Source: G023898405 sp964368985 (GTDB lineage Bacteria; Myxococcota; UBA727; JABDBI01). Taken from it: a stretch of DNA of 64,000 nt. The notes below the pieces were generated by a model. It had not been told where the DNA came from. It ran no database searches and worked only from the letters and a program-made list of their open reading frames with translations. Of this stretch, positions 9,071 to 17,726 are shown piece by piece. A program made the translations under genes and the position numbers. Location: NCBI GenBank assembly GCA_964368985.1, contig CAYJDW010000004.1, positions 1-64,000 of the forward strand, given 5' to 3'. How positions within the stretch are numbered: position 1 is the stretch's first letter; every line of letters starts with the position of its first letter.

Positions 9071-9742
9071 CTAGTAATAATCATGCTCAATATCAGCCAC
9101 TTCCTCATCGCTTCGTTTGATCGACGAAATTAAACCCGAATTTCTTCGTGTTCTGCCCGCACTTTGCTTAAAAAGTGGGCCCGATTCTGTCTCATCGCAC
9201 TGAAGGCACTTATTAAGCGAACCATCCGGCAAATTGCTCGCTTCGTTGATTAAAAAAGAACCCATACAAGTCCAGAAGCATTTTTTTGCCGTGTTGCGAG
9301 CATTATAAAACCACGTGTGGGCGCAGGGCTCACTAAAGCCAATTTTCTTAAAACAAAGAATGCTCGCGGACTTGAGCCAGGAGAGCATGGCGCATTTTTT
9401 ACCTGGCTTGGTGAGATCAGGCTTTTCTAAATAGACAGCGAGATCCTGCAGCGAAGAACAAGTACCACAAGGGCCAAAATGGGTTATTATTGCGTTATCA
9501 CGTTTGGCTGCATCTTTATTTAGGTAACTTTTTGTCTCATAAGATTTTTTATTTTCTTTGTATAAAATAGCGCATACTGAGGTCTGGCTAGTTGCTGGGC
9601 TAGGCGTGTTTAAATATGGGTCGGGGCCAGCTTTCGGCGGATTTAAATGTGTTTTTTGCCGAAATAAAGCGGCGCTTTCTTGCAAGCCAGCTTTACTGAG
9701 CAAAAGGTTTGCGAAAAACAATATTGTGAAAAATAGTTTCAT
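9071..9742 (-). CDS. Secreted cysteine-containing protein of unknown function
   Basis: The 223-residue product begins with a signal peptide (MKLFFTILFFANLLLSKAG). A compact central domain has at least eight cysteines in the order GPCGTCSSLQDLAVY, KKCAMLSWL, ILCFKKIGF, EPCAHTWFYN, KKCFWTCM, and a KCLQC pair near the C-terminus. The spacing suggests disulfide bonds in an extracytoplasmic protein. I recall similar FGPCG-CS / YN-NT / C--C patterns in uncharacterised eukaryotic and marine proteins but cannot name a family. It stands alone, convergent with the CinA-like gene across the REP pair. Confidence 0.7.
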   Translation of the reverse strand: MKLFFTILFFANLLLSKAGLQESAALFRQKTHLNPPKAGPDPYLNTPSPATSQTSVCAILYKENKKSYETKSYLNKDAAKRDNAIITHFGPCGTCSSLQDLAVYLEKPDLTKPGKKCAMLSWLKSASILCFKKIGFSEPCAHTWFYNARNTAKKCFWTCMGSFLINEASNLPDGSLNKCLQCDETESGPLFKQSAGRTRRNSGLISSIKRSDEEVADIEHDYY

Positions 9743-9869
9743 GAGATGTTTTTAGCACTAAAATGCTTCAGATAAACGAGGTGCCCAAATAAAATTATCA
9801 AGTCCCCAAAAAATGGTCATTGCCTTAGGCGGCACGCGCGCATAAAAGATGCCTTAAACCGAGGCTATT

Positions 9870-12008
9870 ATGAAAAATCACGAACATTCGGATGCATTAC
9901 TTCGATGGCAAAGATTAGCTGAGCGTGAACTTGAAGACGCGAGCCTGGAAAGCATCCATAAAAAGACTTTGGAAAACATTGATTTAAAGCCAGTTTATAG
10001 TGCCGCCGATTTGCCCGAAGGGCTCGATTCTTTGCCCGGGCTTTTTCCCTATACTCGCGGCATACGGGCGAGCATGTACACCCATCGCCCTTGGACGATT
10101 CGGCAATATGCCGGTTTTTCCAGTGCGCGGGCGTCCAATGCTTTTTATCGGAATGGTTTAAAGAAAGGTCAAAAGGGTTTGTCGGTTGCTTTTGATCTGC
10201 CCACGCATCGTGGCTATGATTCCGATGAGCCCCTGGTGGCGGCTGATGTTGGCATGGCGGGCGTAGCCATCGATTCAGTATTGGACATGCATGAGCTTTT
10301 TGACGGCATTGATTTATCTAGTGTCAGCGTGTCGATGACTATGAACGGGGCTGTATTACCGGTGTTGGCGGCTTTTATTGTTGCTGCTGAAGAAAATGGT
10401 TGCCCGCGGGAAAAAATTTCAGGCACCATTCAAAACGATATTCTTAAAGAGTTTTTAGTACGCAATACCTTCATTTATCCGCCTGAGCCGTCCATGCGCA
10501 TCGTGGCGGACGTGATTGAATATTGCACCAATCAAATGCCGAAGTTTAATTCTATCAGTATCAGCGGTTATCACATCCACGAGGCCGGCGCGGATTTAGC
10601 GCTCGAGTTGGGCCTGACCCTTGCTGATGGTATTGAATATGTAAAAACCGCCTGTGCTCGCGGTATCCCGATAGACAAGTTTGCCCCGCGCCTATCGTTT
10701 TTCTTTGCCACCGGCATGAACTTTTTCATGGAAATCGCAAAACTTCGAGCGGCCCGCCAGCTCTGGGCCACCACCATGAAAGAGCTCGGTGCTAAAGACG
10801 AAAAATCATGGCTTTTAAGAACTCATTGCCAAACCTCAGGCTGGAGTCTTGCGGCCAAAGATCCTCTCAACAATGTGGTGCGCACCACCATTGAAGCGAT
10901 GGCAGCCGTTTTAGGAGGTACCCAGTCCCTTCATACTAACTCTTATGACGAAGCTATTTCTCTGCCCACCGCCACTTCTTCGCGCATTGCCCGCAATACT
11001 CAGCTAATTTTGCAACACGAAAGCCGCATCACCGATGTGGTGGATCCTTTGGGTGGATCTTATTATGTCGAGCGTTTGACGCAAGATCTGGTTCTTGGTG
11101 CCTCCCACATTATGAACGAGATCGCCAAAGTCGGTGGCATGACGAAGGCGCTCATTTCAGGCCTCCCTGCGCGCTGGATTGAAGAAGCTTCGCTGAAGCG
11201 CCAAGCATTGATCGACAGTCAGCAAGAAGTGTTGGTGGGCGTTAATAAATATCAATTGGAAAAAGAAGAGCCGGTGGAAATATTATCTATTGATAACCAC
11301 CAAGTGATCAAAGAACAAAAAGAAAAGCTCGCTGTGCTCAGACAGAATCGTAATCAGGCCCAATGCGAAGGGGCGCTTTTGGCTCTACAAAAAGGGGCAG
11401 CGGGCCAGGCAAATCTCTTGGAGCTCACTATCGATGCCATGCGCAAACGAGCTACTTTAGGAGAGGTTTCCCATGCGCTCGAAAAAGTATTTAAGCGCTT
11501 TGAAGCGCCGGTTTCAACCTCTTCGGGAGTCTATAAAAACGTGTATGCCAATGATCAAGAAATGGCTGAACTGATCGCCGAAGTAAAAAACTTCGCCCAA
11601 AAAGAAGGGCGTCAGCCTCGTATGCTCGTTGCTAAACTTGGTCAGGATGGCCATGACCGGGGGGCGAAAGTGATTGCCAGTGCTTTTGCCGACCTTGGCT
11701 TTGATGTTGATCTATCGCCACTTTTTCAAAGCCCCAAAAGCATAGCGCAGCAAGCGGTGGATAACGACGTGCATGTGATTGGTGTGAGCACGCTAGCAGC
11801 GGGTCACAACACCCTTATTCCTGAGTTAATGCGAGAACTAAAACGACTCGAAGCTTTGGATATTTTAGTGGTAGTTGGGGGCGTGGTGCCCGAGCAGGAT
11901 CACGCCAAACTGAAAAGTTTGGGGGTTTTGGATATTTTTGGCCCCGGCACCAGCGTGATGGTGGCGGCCCGTCGGGTGCTTCAACGCTTAGGCGGAGTAA
12001 AATCGTGA
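9870..12008 (+). CDS. mutB: Methylmalonyl-CoA mutase, adenosylcobalamin-dependent
   Basis: The enzyme interconverts methylmalonyl-CoA and succinyl-CoA using coenzyme B12. The 712-residue chain contains the whole TIM-barrel substrate domain (LFPYTRGIRASMYTHRPWT, RQYAGFSSA, GGTQSLHTNSYDEA, DPLGGSYYVE) and the C-terminal B12-binding domain with DGHDRG, whose His595 should coordinate cobalt. This is the length of the catalytic chain, and no small partner subunit is encoded nearby. A GAGG Shine-Dalgarno precedes the ATG. It overlaps the MeaB-type chaperone gene by four bases (GTGA), so the two are translationally coupled. Confidence 0.96.
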   Translation: MKNHEHSDALLRWQRLAERELEDASLESIHKKTLENIDLKPVYSAADLPEGLDSLPGLFPYTRGIRASMYTHRPWTIRQYAGFSSARASNAFYRNGLKKGQKGLSVAFDLPTHRGYDSDEPLVAADVGMAGVAIDSVLDMHELFDGIDLSSVSVSMTMNGAVLPVLAAFIVAAEENGCPREKISGTIQNDILKEFLVRNTFIYPPEPSMRIVADVIEYCTNQMPKFNSISISGYHIHEAGADLALELGLTLADGIEYVKTACARGIPIDKFAPRLSFFFATGMNFFMEIAKLRAARQLWATTMKELGAKDEKSWLLRTHCQTSGWSLAAKDPLNNVVRTTIEAMAAVLGGTQSLHTNSYDEAISLPTATSSRIARNTQLILQHESRITDVVDPLGGSYYVERLTQDLVLGASHIMNEIAKVGGMTKALISGLPARWIEEASLKRQALIDSQQEVLVGVNKYQLEKEEPVEILSIDNHQVIKEQKEKLAVLRQNRNQAQCEGALLALQKGAAGQANLLELTIDAMRKRATLGEVSHALEKVFKRFEAPVSTSSGVYKNVYANDQEMAELIAEVKNFAQKEGRQPRMLVAKLGQDGHDRGAKVIASAFADLGFDVDLSPLFQSPKSIAQQAVDNDVHVIGVSTLAAGHNTLIPELMRELKRLEALDILVVVGGVVPEQDHAKLKSLGVLDIFGPGTSVMVAARRVLQRLGGVKS

Positions 12009-12946
12009 AGGCGGCTCAATTAGCAGCGGGATTTCTCGCCGGTGACCGACGAGCACTCTCCCAGGCCATTACCTTGATTGAATCAGATCTCGAGAGCGAT
12101 CAGGTGCAAGCTATCAAGCTGCTCGACACCCTCAAAAAGCCCGGGCTAACTCTTCGTATTGCCATTTCAGGACCGCCTGGAGTGGGCAAAAGTACGCTCA
12201 TTAATCTTTTGGGACAAAAGCTGTGCGAACAAAAATATCAGGTGGCGATTTTACCTATCGACCCCGCCAGTGAAATTCACGGCGGCAGCATATTGGCCGA
12301 CAAAACCCGCATGGGTACTTTGTTAAGCGACGAGCGCGTCTACATTCGCCCCTCCTCTTCGAGAGCAGTCTTAGGTGGCGTGACGGTGGCCGCTCACGAT
12401 GTTATTTTTGCAGTGGAATCTTTTGGTTTTAACGCCGTTATTATTGAGACAGTTGGAGTGGGGCAATCAGAAAGTATTGCCTATTCTTTGAGCGATCATT
12501 TTGTTCTCTTAGTGCAACCAGGCGCCGGCGATCAGCTCCAGGCACTGAAAAAAGGTATTCTTGAGCGGGCGGATTATATCGTGGTGAATAAATGGGACGA
12601 GGCCCAAAAATCCTTAGCAGAAAGTAGTTTCAATGGACTAAAAGCAAGTCTTCACACGCCGCTTTTTTTGGTCAGCGCTCTTGAAGATCAAGGCGTTGAT
12701 GAGCTGCTCGTCGCCATCGTTAAAGCGCATCAAGAAAAAGTTGAAAGTGGTGCCCTGAGCACAAGTCGAGCGCAACGCTTGCAGGGCTTTTTTCGCTTTG
12801 CCTTTGAGCAACGCTTAATGGCCAAACTCTATAAACGAAATGATATCGCGCAGCAATGTCAGGATATGACGCTTAAGATGGTGGAGGAGCATGGGGCCTT
12901 AGCGCCGTGCATCGATGGGTTGGTTGATCAAATTATTAAGGATTAG
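12005..12946 (+). CDS. meaB: MeaB/ArgK-family G-protein chaperone of methylmalonyl-CoA mutase
   Basis: The P-loop GTPase has SGPPGVGKST (G56-T64), the DPASEIHGGSILADKTRM segment typical of MeaB, ETVGVGQSE and the VVNKWDEA base-recognition region. MeaB proteins protect and reactivate methylmalonyl-CoA mutase and gate cofactor loading. The adjacency and four-base overlap with the mutase gene fit that role and argue against the old name 'arginine transport kinase'. It starts with GTG. Its 3' end overlaps the convergent thiamine pyrophosphokinase gene by 11 bases. Confidence 0.95.
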   Translation: MKAAQLAAGFLAGDRRALSQAITLIESDLESDQVQAIKLLDTLKKPGLTLRIAISGPPGVGKSTLINLLGQKLCEQKYQVAILPIDPASEIHGGSILADKTRMGTLLSDERVYIRPSSSRAVLGGVTVAAHDVIFAVESFGFNAVIIETVGVGQSESIAYSLSDHFVLLVQPGAGDQLQALKKGILERADYIVVNKWDEAQKSLAESSFNGLKASLHTPLFLVSALEDQGVDELLVAIVKAHQEKVESGALSTSRAQRLQGFFRFAFEQRLMAKLYKRNDIAQQCQDMTLKMVEEHGALAPCIDGLVDQIIKD

Positions 12947-13595
12947 CCACGGTTCCCGGACTATTAGGCAGAAATACCAACAAGTCATTGCTCTCACAAC
13001 GAAGGTGAGCCTCATCACTGGTGATTTTATTGAGCGTACCAATGCGGTCATGCAGCGATAATAGTTCGTTATGAAGGGGATATTGCACGCCAGTTGTCGT
13101 GATGGGTCCAACCTGCAAAGCCAGGGGAAATAAGGAAAAAAAGCTGTCACGATGATTTAAAATCTGCACGTTTTTCTGAGCAGGACATATAAAGGCTATT
13201 TGCTGATCGTCGACAAAAACCATATTTATACGTGCTGCATATTTTTTGAGTACGTAAATATTGGTGAGAAAGTGGTCGGCTCTTAAACCAAAAGCACCCA
13301 TTACCAGCAGGTTCCTAAGACCATCATCGAGAGCATGGACGATGGCTTTTTCAAAATCGTTGCTATTTTGATCCGGCACATGTTTTTGTTGGCAGGGAGG
13401 ACTTTGGTTAATAAAACTATCTAAATCGCCGATGATAAGTTTAGGCATAAAGCCATTTTCAATGGCCCAAAAAGCGGCCCCATCGACAGCCACCAGGGCA
13501 CGCGCATTGGCTCGATGGGTGTCAACAAGAGCTAAGCTCGGCTTGGCGCCATCAAGCAAAACTAAATCAAAGCTTTGGGGCTGAAAGGGAAACAT
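12936..13595 (-). CDS. thiN: Thiamine pyrophosphokinase
   Basis: The enzyme makes thiamine diphosphate from thiamine and ATP. Family motifs are VAVDGAA (residues ~36-41), IGDLDS (55-60), DQNSNDFEKA (75-84), MGAFGLRADHFLTN, and a C-terminal TTTGVQYPLHN segment for substrate binding. The length of 219 residues is normal. The ATG overlaps the stop of the upstream DsbA-like gene by one base (TAATG), so translation is coupled, although no functional link is obvious. Confidence 0.92.
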   Translation of the reverse strand: MFPFQPQSFDLVLLDGAKPSLALVDTHRANARALVAVDGAAFWAIENGFMPKLIIGDLDSFINQSPPCQQKHVPDQNSNDFEKAIVHALDDGLRNLLVMGAFGLRADHFLTNIYVLKKYAARINMVFVDDQQIAFICPAQKNVQILNHRDSFFSLFPLALQVGPITTTGVQYPLHNELLSLHDRIGTLNKITSDEAHLRCESNDLLVFLPNSPGTVANP

Positions 13596-14530
13596 TAGTT
13601 GCCATCAACTTGGCAATCAATCTTTTCTCTCAATTGCTCCATCTCAAGGCGAAGTTTTAAGCCATTCTCAGTCAGGGTCAAATTATAAGGGCGGCCATTG
13701 AACAAAAAGGCAGGCGTGCCGAGGAGTTTTAGATCGTTCATGGCATGGTCACGATGACCTTTAACTTTTTTGGCGATGTCATCACGCTTGAGGTCTTTTT
13801 CAAACTGCGCCATTTTCTGTACATCAAACAGCTTTTGAGCAAGCTCTTTAATGGCGGCATCGCTTAAAGGACCCTCATGGGTGAACAATAAATCGTGCAT
13901 CTCCCAAAACTTTCCTTGCAAGCCTGCAGCCTCAGCAGCAATAGCAGCCCTTTCAGCGTTCGGATGAGCGCTGAGGGGAAAATGCATAAAATAAAGTTGG
14001 ACTTTTTGGTCGTTATTTTTCACTAGATTGGAGATCGCAAGGTGCGCAACACGGCAAGCCGGGCATTCAAAATCAGCAAATTCGATAATAGTTAAGGGTG
14101 CATTTTTATTGCCTTTTTGATAGGCACCATCGGTTTTTACCTGAAGCGGTGTCGCGAGGTAGCCACTGCTTATTTCCTCTGTCAAACCCTGAAAAACATA
14201 GCGTTCAGGATGCCCCAATTTAAGTTGATCCGCGGCCCATTGGGCCAGCATAATCCCTGGCTTACAGCCTTTTTCCATGAGAAGGCATTGAGCAAAAGTT
14301 TTTGGGCAAGCGCAGGGACAAATCTCATCATTGAAAAGTTTTGTGAGCCCACCGAGCTGCTCTTTACTTAAATCGGCGAGATTGAGCGTAGGAAATTCAG
14401 TGATTTGGTTTTTCACTGCGGGCACTTCGCTCGGGGCTTCGTGCAAAACTGGTTTTTCTTCTTTTTTATTGCAGCCTTTATTGGTGCAGGAGACAAGGCA
14501 TAGGCTGAGGGCTAAATAATATAAGTTCAT
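13595..14530 (-). CDS. DsbA-family thiol-disulfide oxidoreductase, lipoprotein
   Basis: The signal peptide ends in a lipobox (LVSC, acylated Cys15). Residues ~140-300 form a DsbA-like thioredoxin fold with the active-site CPAC (156-159), the helical insert, and a cis-Pro loop LGTPAFLFNGR. Before it is a small domain of ~70 residues with a CPCACPKTFAQC cluster (from residue 71), seen in some deltaproteobacterial thioredoxin-like proteins. It would act in the periplasm, anchored to a membrane. The fold resembles the disulfide interchange enzymes that oxidise or isomerise exported cysteine proteins, of which this window encodes several. Confidence 0.9.
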   Translation of the reverse strand: MNLYYLALSLCLVSCTNKGCNKKEEKPVLHEAPSEVPAVKNQITEFPTLNLADLSKEQLGGLTKLFNDEICPCACPKTFAQCLLMEKGCKPGIMLAQWAADQLKLGHPERYVFQGLTEEISSGYLATPLQVKTDGAYQKGNKNAPLTIIEFADFECPACRVAHLAISNLVKNNDQKVQLYFMHFPLSAHPNAERAAIAAEAAGLQGKFWEMHDLLFTHEGPLSDAAIKELAQKLFDVQKMAQFEKDLKRDDIAKKVKGHRDHAMNDLKLLGTPAFLFNGRPYNLTLTENGLKLRLEMEQLREKIDCQVDGN

Positions 14531-14702
14531 GCTGTAAATTCCTTATCGCCAGGGGTGAAACACCAGGCTTGCACCATCTAAAAAGGCTTACCATGACAGT
14601 ATCGGTGCTTTTTTTAAAGATGTTGTGGCAAGGAAAAATTCGGGGTGGCCTGGGTTTATAGGAGCTTGTCAACTCCAATTGAGCGCATTAGAAAGCCCTA
14701 TA

Positions 14703-15728
14703 ATGAGAAAAATTTTAGCATTTGAAAGCAGTTGTGATGACACCGCCGTGGCCATAATCGATGAGCAGGGCCGCATTCTAAGTGATGTAGTTCATAGTCA
14801 AGTGATCGAATATGCCCCTTATGGCGGCGTCGTGCCTGAGGTAGGCTCGCGTGCCCATATCGAACAAATTTTAGCGACGACGAAGAGGGCGTTGGCAGAT
14901 GCTCAGCTTAAAGTAGAGGATATCGACGTAGTGGCGGTGACCCTAGCTCCTGGTTTAATCGGTCCTTTGTTGGTGGGAGCAAACTTCGCCAAAGCATTTG
15001 CTCTTGCGCGCGGCATCCCTTTGATTGGGGTGCACCATATCGCAGGCCATGTTTTAGCTGGTTTTAGCGAGCCTGGCTTTCCAAAAAGTCCTTTTATGGC
15101 CTTGATTGCTTCGGGGGGGCATAGTGCTATTTATCATTGTCACGAGGATTATCGCATTAGCCTCGTGGGCGAAACGCTTGACGATGCGGCGGGTGAAGCT
15201 TTCGATAAAATAGGAAGAGCTTTAGGCTTAGGTTATCCTGCCGGCAAAAAGATGGATCAATTGGCACGGGGTGGGGATCCTACCCGTTTTTCTTTTCCTA
15301 TCGCCATGCGCAAAGAGGCACATTTTAACTTCTCATTTTCCGGATTAAAAACTCAAGCCATTCAGTGTATTCGAGAACAATCTCCCTTTAGCGAGGCAAC
15401 GCTTGCAGATATTTGTGCTGGGGTGGAAGCCGCCATCGCACAAGCCTTGACGGAACGAACTCTGCGCGCACTTTTAGCCTCAGGTCTCAAGCGCTTGGTT
15501 ATTGGCGGCGGGGTAGCGGCCAATACCGGCTTACGCACCTTATTTGAAAAAGAATGCGCTAAAGCAGGTTTTGAACTTTATTTGCCGCCCAAGCGTTTAT
15601 GTACCGATAACGCCGTAATGATTGCTCGAGCAGCTCTCCTAGATCTTAAACATGGCCGTTCAAGTCCACTGACCACTGATGTTAGAGCAAACCTTCCGGT
15701 CGATCAGGCACGGGTGCTTACGGAATAA
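14703..15728 (+). CDS. tsaD: tRNA N6-threonylcarbamoyladenosine transferase TsaD
   Basis: TsaD transfers the threonylcarbamoyl moiety from TC-AMP to A37 of tRNA. The ASKHA-fold protein starts MRKILAFESSCDDTAVA, has the metal-binding HHIAGH (H112 and H116), SGGHSAIY, DDAAGEAFDK and the FSGLKTQ segment, and ends with the DNAVMIARA motif. The length is 341 residues from this start. An in-frame ATG 78 bases upstream would add residues unlike the family. It stands divergent from the DsbA-like gene. Confidence 0.97.
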   Translation: MRKILAFESSCDDTAVAIIDEQGRILSDVVHSQVIEYAPYGGVVPEVGSRAHIEQILATTKRALADAQLKVEDIDVVAVTLAPGLIGPLLVGANFAKAFALARGIPLIGVHHIAGHVLAGFSEPGFPKSPFMALIASGGHSAIYHCHEDYRISLVGETLDDAAGEAFDKIGRALGLGYPAGKKMDQLARGGDPTRFSFPIAMRKEAHFNFSFSGLKTQAIQCIREQSPFSEATLADICAGVEAAIAQALTERTLRALLASGLKRLVIGGGVAANTGLRTLFEKECAKAGFELYLPPKRLCTDNAVMIARAALLDLKHGRSSPLTTDVRANLPVDQARVLTE

Positions 15729-16062
15729 TTCGCTCAGGTTTGGCTATCGCCCAGGCCAATGGAAAGAAGTTAGGGCGCCAAGCCGGGGATAAACCAAAAT
15801 CGGATAAGTTAGCGTCAGGGGAAAGTTTCGGGGCAAATAACAGTATCTAATAATGTGATCAAATCTAATCTTAGCTGCTCAAATCTAATCCTTTCTTGCA
15901 GGCCAAAGAATTTGAAAACACCTTACGTTCGTAAGAAATATTATTTTTCCAAGTGTCAATTTTATAACTTTGGTATTAATTTCTCTATATTTGATCCAAA
16001 AATCATAAAATAAAAGCGATAAAGCTGTAGTTTTGTTATGACAAATAAGGGAGATTATCATT
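15729..16062. other. 334-base gap with a short direct repeat
   Basis: No coding region is convincing here. The 12-mer TCAAATCTAATC occurs twice, at 15859-15870 and 15879-15890 (20-base spacing). The right half is AT-rich and probably holds the promoter of the secreted-protein gene that follows, but no clear -35/-10 pair stands out. Confidence 0.4.
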
Positions 16063-16563
16063 ATGAATAAAAGAAATATTATATCCTTATTTGTTGGTGG
16101 GTTATCTTTGGTTGCATTGAGCATTGATGCGCACGCAGATAGCATTAAAATTAACGTTCCGCCGGCTGATCAGTCCATGTACAGCGAAGGAAGAGAAAGC
16201 CGCTGGGTATATTGTGGTGTGGTTGATGGGAAAAAACGTGATGACGAAAATCGACCACTTTTTGTTCAAGTTGTTAAAGTCGAGGTGCCCAGGGAACAAG
16301 TGTCTGTAGAGATCGAACGAGACAAAATTCCCGCGGGCCCTATTGTATACCCTATTCCTCAAGCAGATGGAACTATAGCTCCAGGCGCTATGGGACAAAA
16401 TAGTCGTGGTAGGCTTGAAAAAGGTGAAGGATTTTTTTGTTTATATAATAGACAATGGGAAGGAAGATCAATATCTTTCATAGGATTAAGCGTAGAACAG
16501 AATGTGAAAGAAATAACTTTTAAAAGTGTTGATAATAGAGATGTGAAACAAGTGATCTATTAA
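16063..16563 (+). CDS. Secreted protein of unknown function
   Basis: The 166-residue product has a clean signal peptide (basic start, hydrophobic core, cleavage likely after DAHA). The mature part is beta-rich and contains only two cysteines, in VYCGVVDG and FFCLYNRQ. I recognise no family. An AGGGAG Shine-Dalgarno lies nine bases before the ATG. It is monocistronic and followed by a 256-base gap with a small inverted repeat. Confidence 0.7.
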   Translation: MNKRNIISLFVGGLSLVALSIDAHADSIKINVPPADQSMYSEGRESRWVYCGVVDGKKRDDENRPLFVQVVKVEVPREQVSVEIERDKIPAGPIVYPIPQADGTIAPGAMGQNSRGRLEKGEGFFCLYNRQWEGRSISFIGLSVEQNVKEITFKSVDNRDVKQVIY

Positions 16564-16590
16564 TAGTTAGTGTTTAATAAATATGTCACG

Positions 16591-16637
16591 CGTAGGGCTT
16601 TGCCAATAGGCATTTTACTGGATGGCCACGCCCTACG
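16591..16637. repeat. Imperfect inverted repeat after the secreted-protein gene
   Basis: CGTAGGGC (16591-16598) and GCCCTACG (16630-16637) are perfect inverted arms separated by 31 bases. There is no T-run, so this is not a standard terminator. It looks like part of an interspersed repeat. Confidence 0.35.
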
Positions 16638-16740
16638 GGCTCGCCATGATGAAAGGAATCATGGATCCAAGAAAAATGCCCGCTGGGCAGTAGCTTCGGG
16701 CAATCCTGCGCAAGGAACTCCCATAGTCGGTTAGGATTTT

Positions 16741-16768
16741 TTGAAACTAGAAGGGCAATAAATATAAT
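16741..16768 (+). promoter_or_regulatory. Promoter of the Cys-repeat lipoprotein gene
   Basis: TTGAAA (16741-16746), a 16-base spacer and a perfect TATAAT (16763-16768) stand about 50 bases upstream of the ATG. Confidence 0.6.
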
Positions 16769-16819
16769 AAATAAAGCAACTGCTATATAATCAGTAAATG
16801 CTATGCGGGGGGCATTTAC

Positions 16820-17671
16820 ATGAAAAAATATTTGCTTTTAATGATATCTTTATTGGTTCTTTTATTTATTGGGGGAGCCTGCTCCAAAAAAAATGAAATC
16901 GGTCCCGACTGTAACATAAATGGGGCCTGCAGTGAAAATGAAGCCCCTATTGATTCGGCAAATATCGTGCCTGGCATAGGTGCCTCCGACAAATTCGTCG
17001 ATTGCGAGCCAGGAAAAGTTTGTAGTTGCCAAGGAGCGGGCTGCGCCCTTTTATGTGAGAAAGCTGGAACCTGTTCGTGCGCCAGCCAGAATTGTAAAAT
17101 CCTTTGTGCCGATCAATCACATTGCTCATGTAGTGGTGAGCGCTGTTCCATCGATTGTGTCGAGGGCGCCGGCTCTTGCAAATGTACCGGCAAAGACTGC
17201 CAAGTGATCAAACACGATACCTGTGCGCCAGGGCAAAAATGCAGTTGTAGCGAGGAGGATTGCTCAGTGGAGTGCGGGGTCGGTGGCGATTGCACTTGCT
17301 CAGGTGCTGGTTGCACCACAATCTGTGCCGCGGAAGCCTCTTGCAATTGCACCGGAGAAAATTGCGGAGTTTTGTGCGTCGAAGGTGGCAAATGCAAATG
17401 CGAAGGTCCGAGGTGCCTAAATATGCCAATTGGAACCTGCAAGGATGGTCAAAAAAGTTGTACTTGCGATAAGGCGACTTGTTTAGTTAGCTGCATCCCA
17501 GGAGCGGCGTGCTCGTGTTCAGGGGAAAAATGTTCAATTATTTGTGACAGCGCTTCTACCTCATGCTCATGCACCGGCAAAGAATGCATCGTTGGCGGCT
17601 GTCCTGCCAACGACAAACGCTGCTCTTGCACAGGTCCTGGCTGCTTAGTGGTGGACGGCTTGAGCCCTTAG
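16820..17671 (+). CDS. Lipoprotein with tandem cysteine-rich repeats
   Basis: The signal peptide ends at a lipobox-like GGAC (Cys21). The rest is built of about twelve units of ~17 residues with the pattern CxCxGxxCxxxC, for example CSCSGERCSIDC and CNCTGENCGVLC. The units group in blocks of four. Every fourth unit lacks the inner Cys (CQVIKHDTC, CLNMPIGTC, CIVGGC), and a short linker of the form C-x-x-G-x-K starts the next block. Such proteins are probably extensively disulfide-bonded and surface-located. Similar CSC-rich lipoproteins are known from myxobacterial genomes, without a defined role. It has its own promoter. Confidence 0.82.
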   Translation: MKKYLLLMISLLVLLFIGGACSKKNEIGPDCNINGACSENEAPIDSANIVPGIGASDKFVDCEPGKVCSCQGAGCALLCEKAGTCSCASQNCKILCADQSHCSCSGERCSIDCVEGAGSCKCTGKDCQVIKHDTCAPGQKCSCSEEDCSVECGVGGDCTCSGAGCTTICAAEASCNCTGENCGVLCVEGGKCKCEGPRCLNMPIGTCKDGQKSCTCDKATCLVSCIPGAACSCSGEKCSIICDSASTSCSCTGKECIVGGCPANDKRCSCTGPGCLVVDGLSP

Positions 17672-17680
17672 CCCCGAGGA

Positions 17681-17717
17681 AAAAGGCTCGTGCCAAAAAT
17701 TTTCTCAAGGCACGAGC
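17681..17717 (-). terminator. Hairpin terminator between the convergent Cys-repeat and Smr genes
   Basis: GCTCGTGCC (17686-17694) pairs perfectly with GGCACGAGC (17709-17717) over a 14-base loop. On the minus strand the stem is followed by a T-run (17681-17684), which fits termination of transcripts reading in that direction. The run immediately follows the stop codon of the Smr-domain gene only when its hairpin is read on the minus strand. Confidence 0.55.
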
Positions 17718-17726
17718 TCTCCAAAA

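Noticed and set aside
8873..9108. A 74-codon minus-strand frame through the REP pair at 8905
   Set aside because: It reads through palindromic repeat DNA, with a translation dominated by repeat-derived residues.
12005..12946. Naming the GTPase an arginine transport kinase (ArgK)
   Set aside because: Its coupling to methylmalonyl-CoA mutase and MeaB-type motifs support the chaperone role instead.
15885..16145. An 86-codon minus-strand frame in the gap after tsaD
   Set aside because: It overlaps the start of the secreted-protein gene, has no Shine-Dalgarno and its translation has no domain-like features.
17113..17442. Minus-strand and second-frame reading frames inside the Cys-repeat lipoprotein gene
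   Set aside because: They are shadows of the repeat periodicity. The lipoprotein frame has signal peptide, promoter and regular cysteine spacing.
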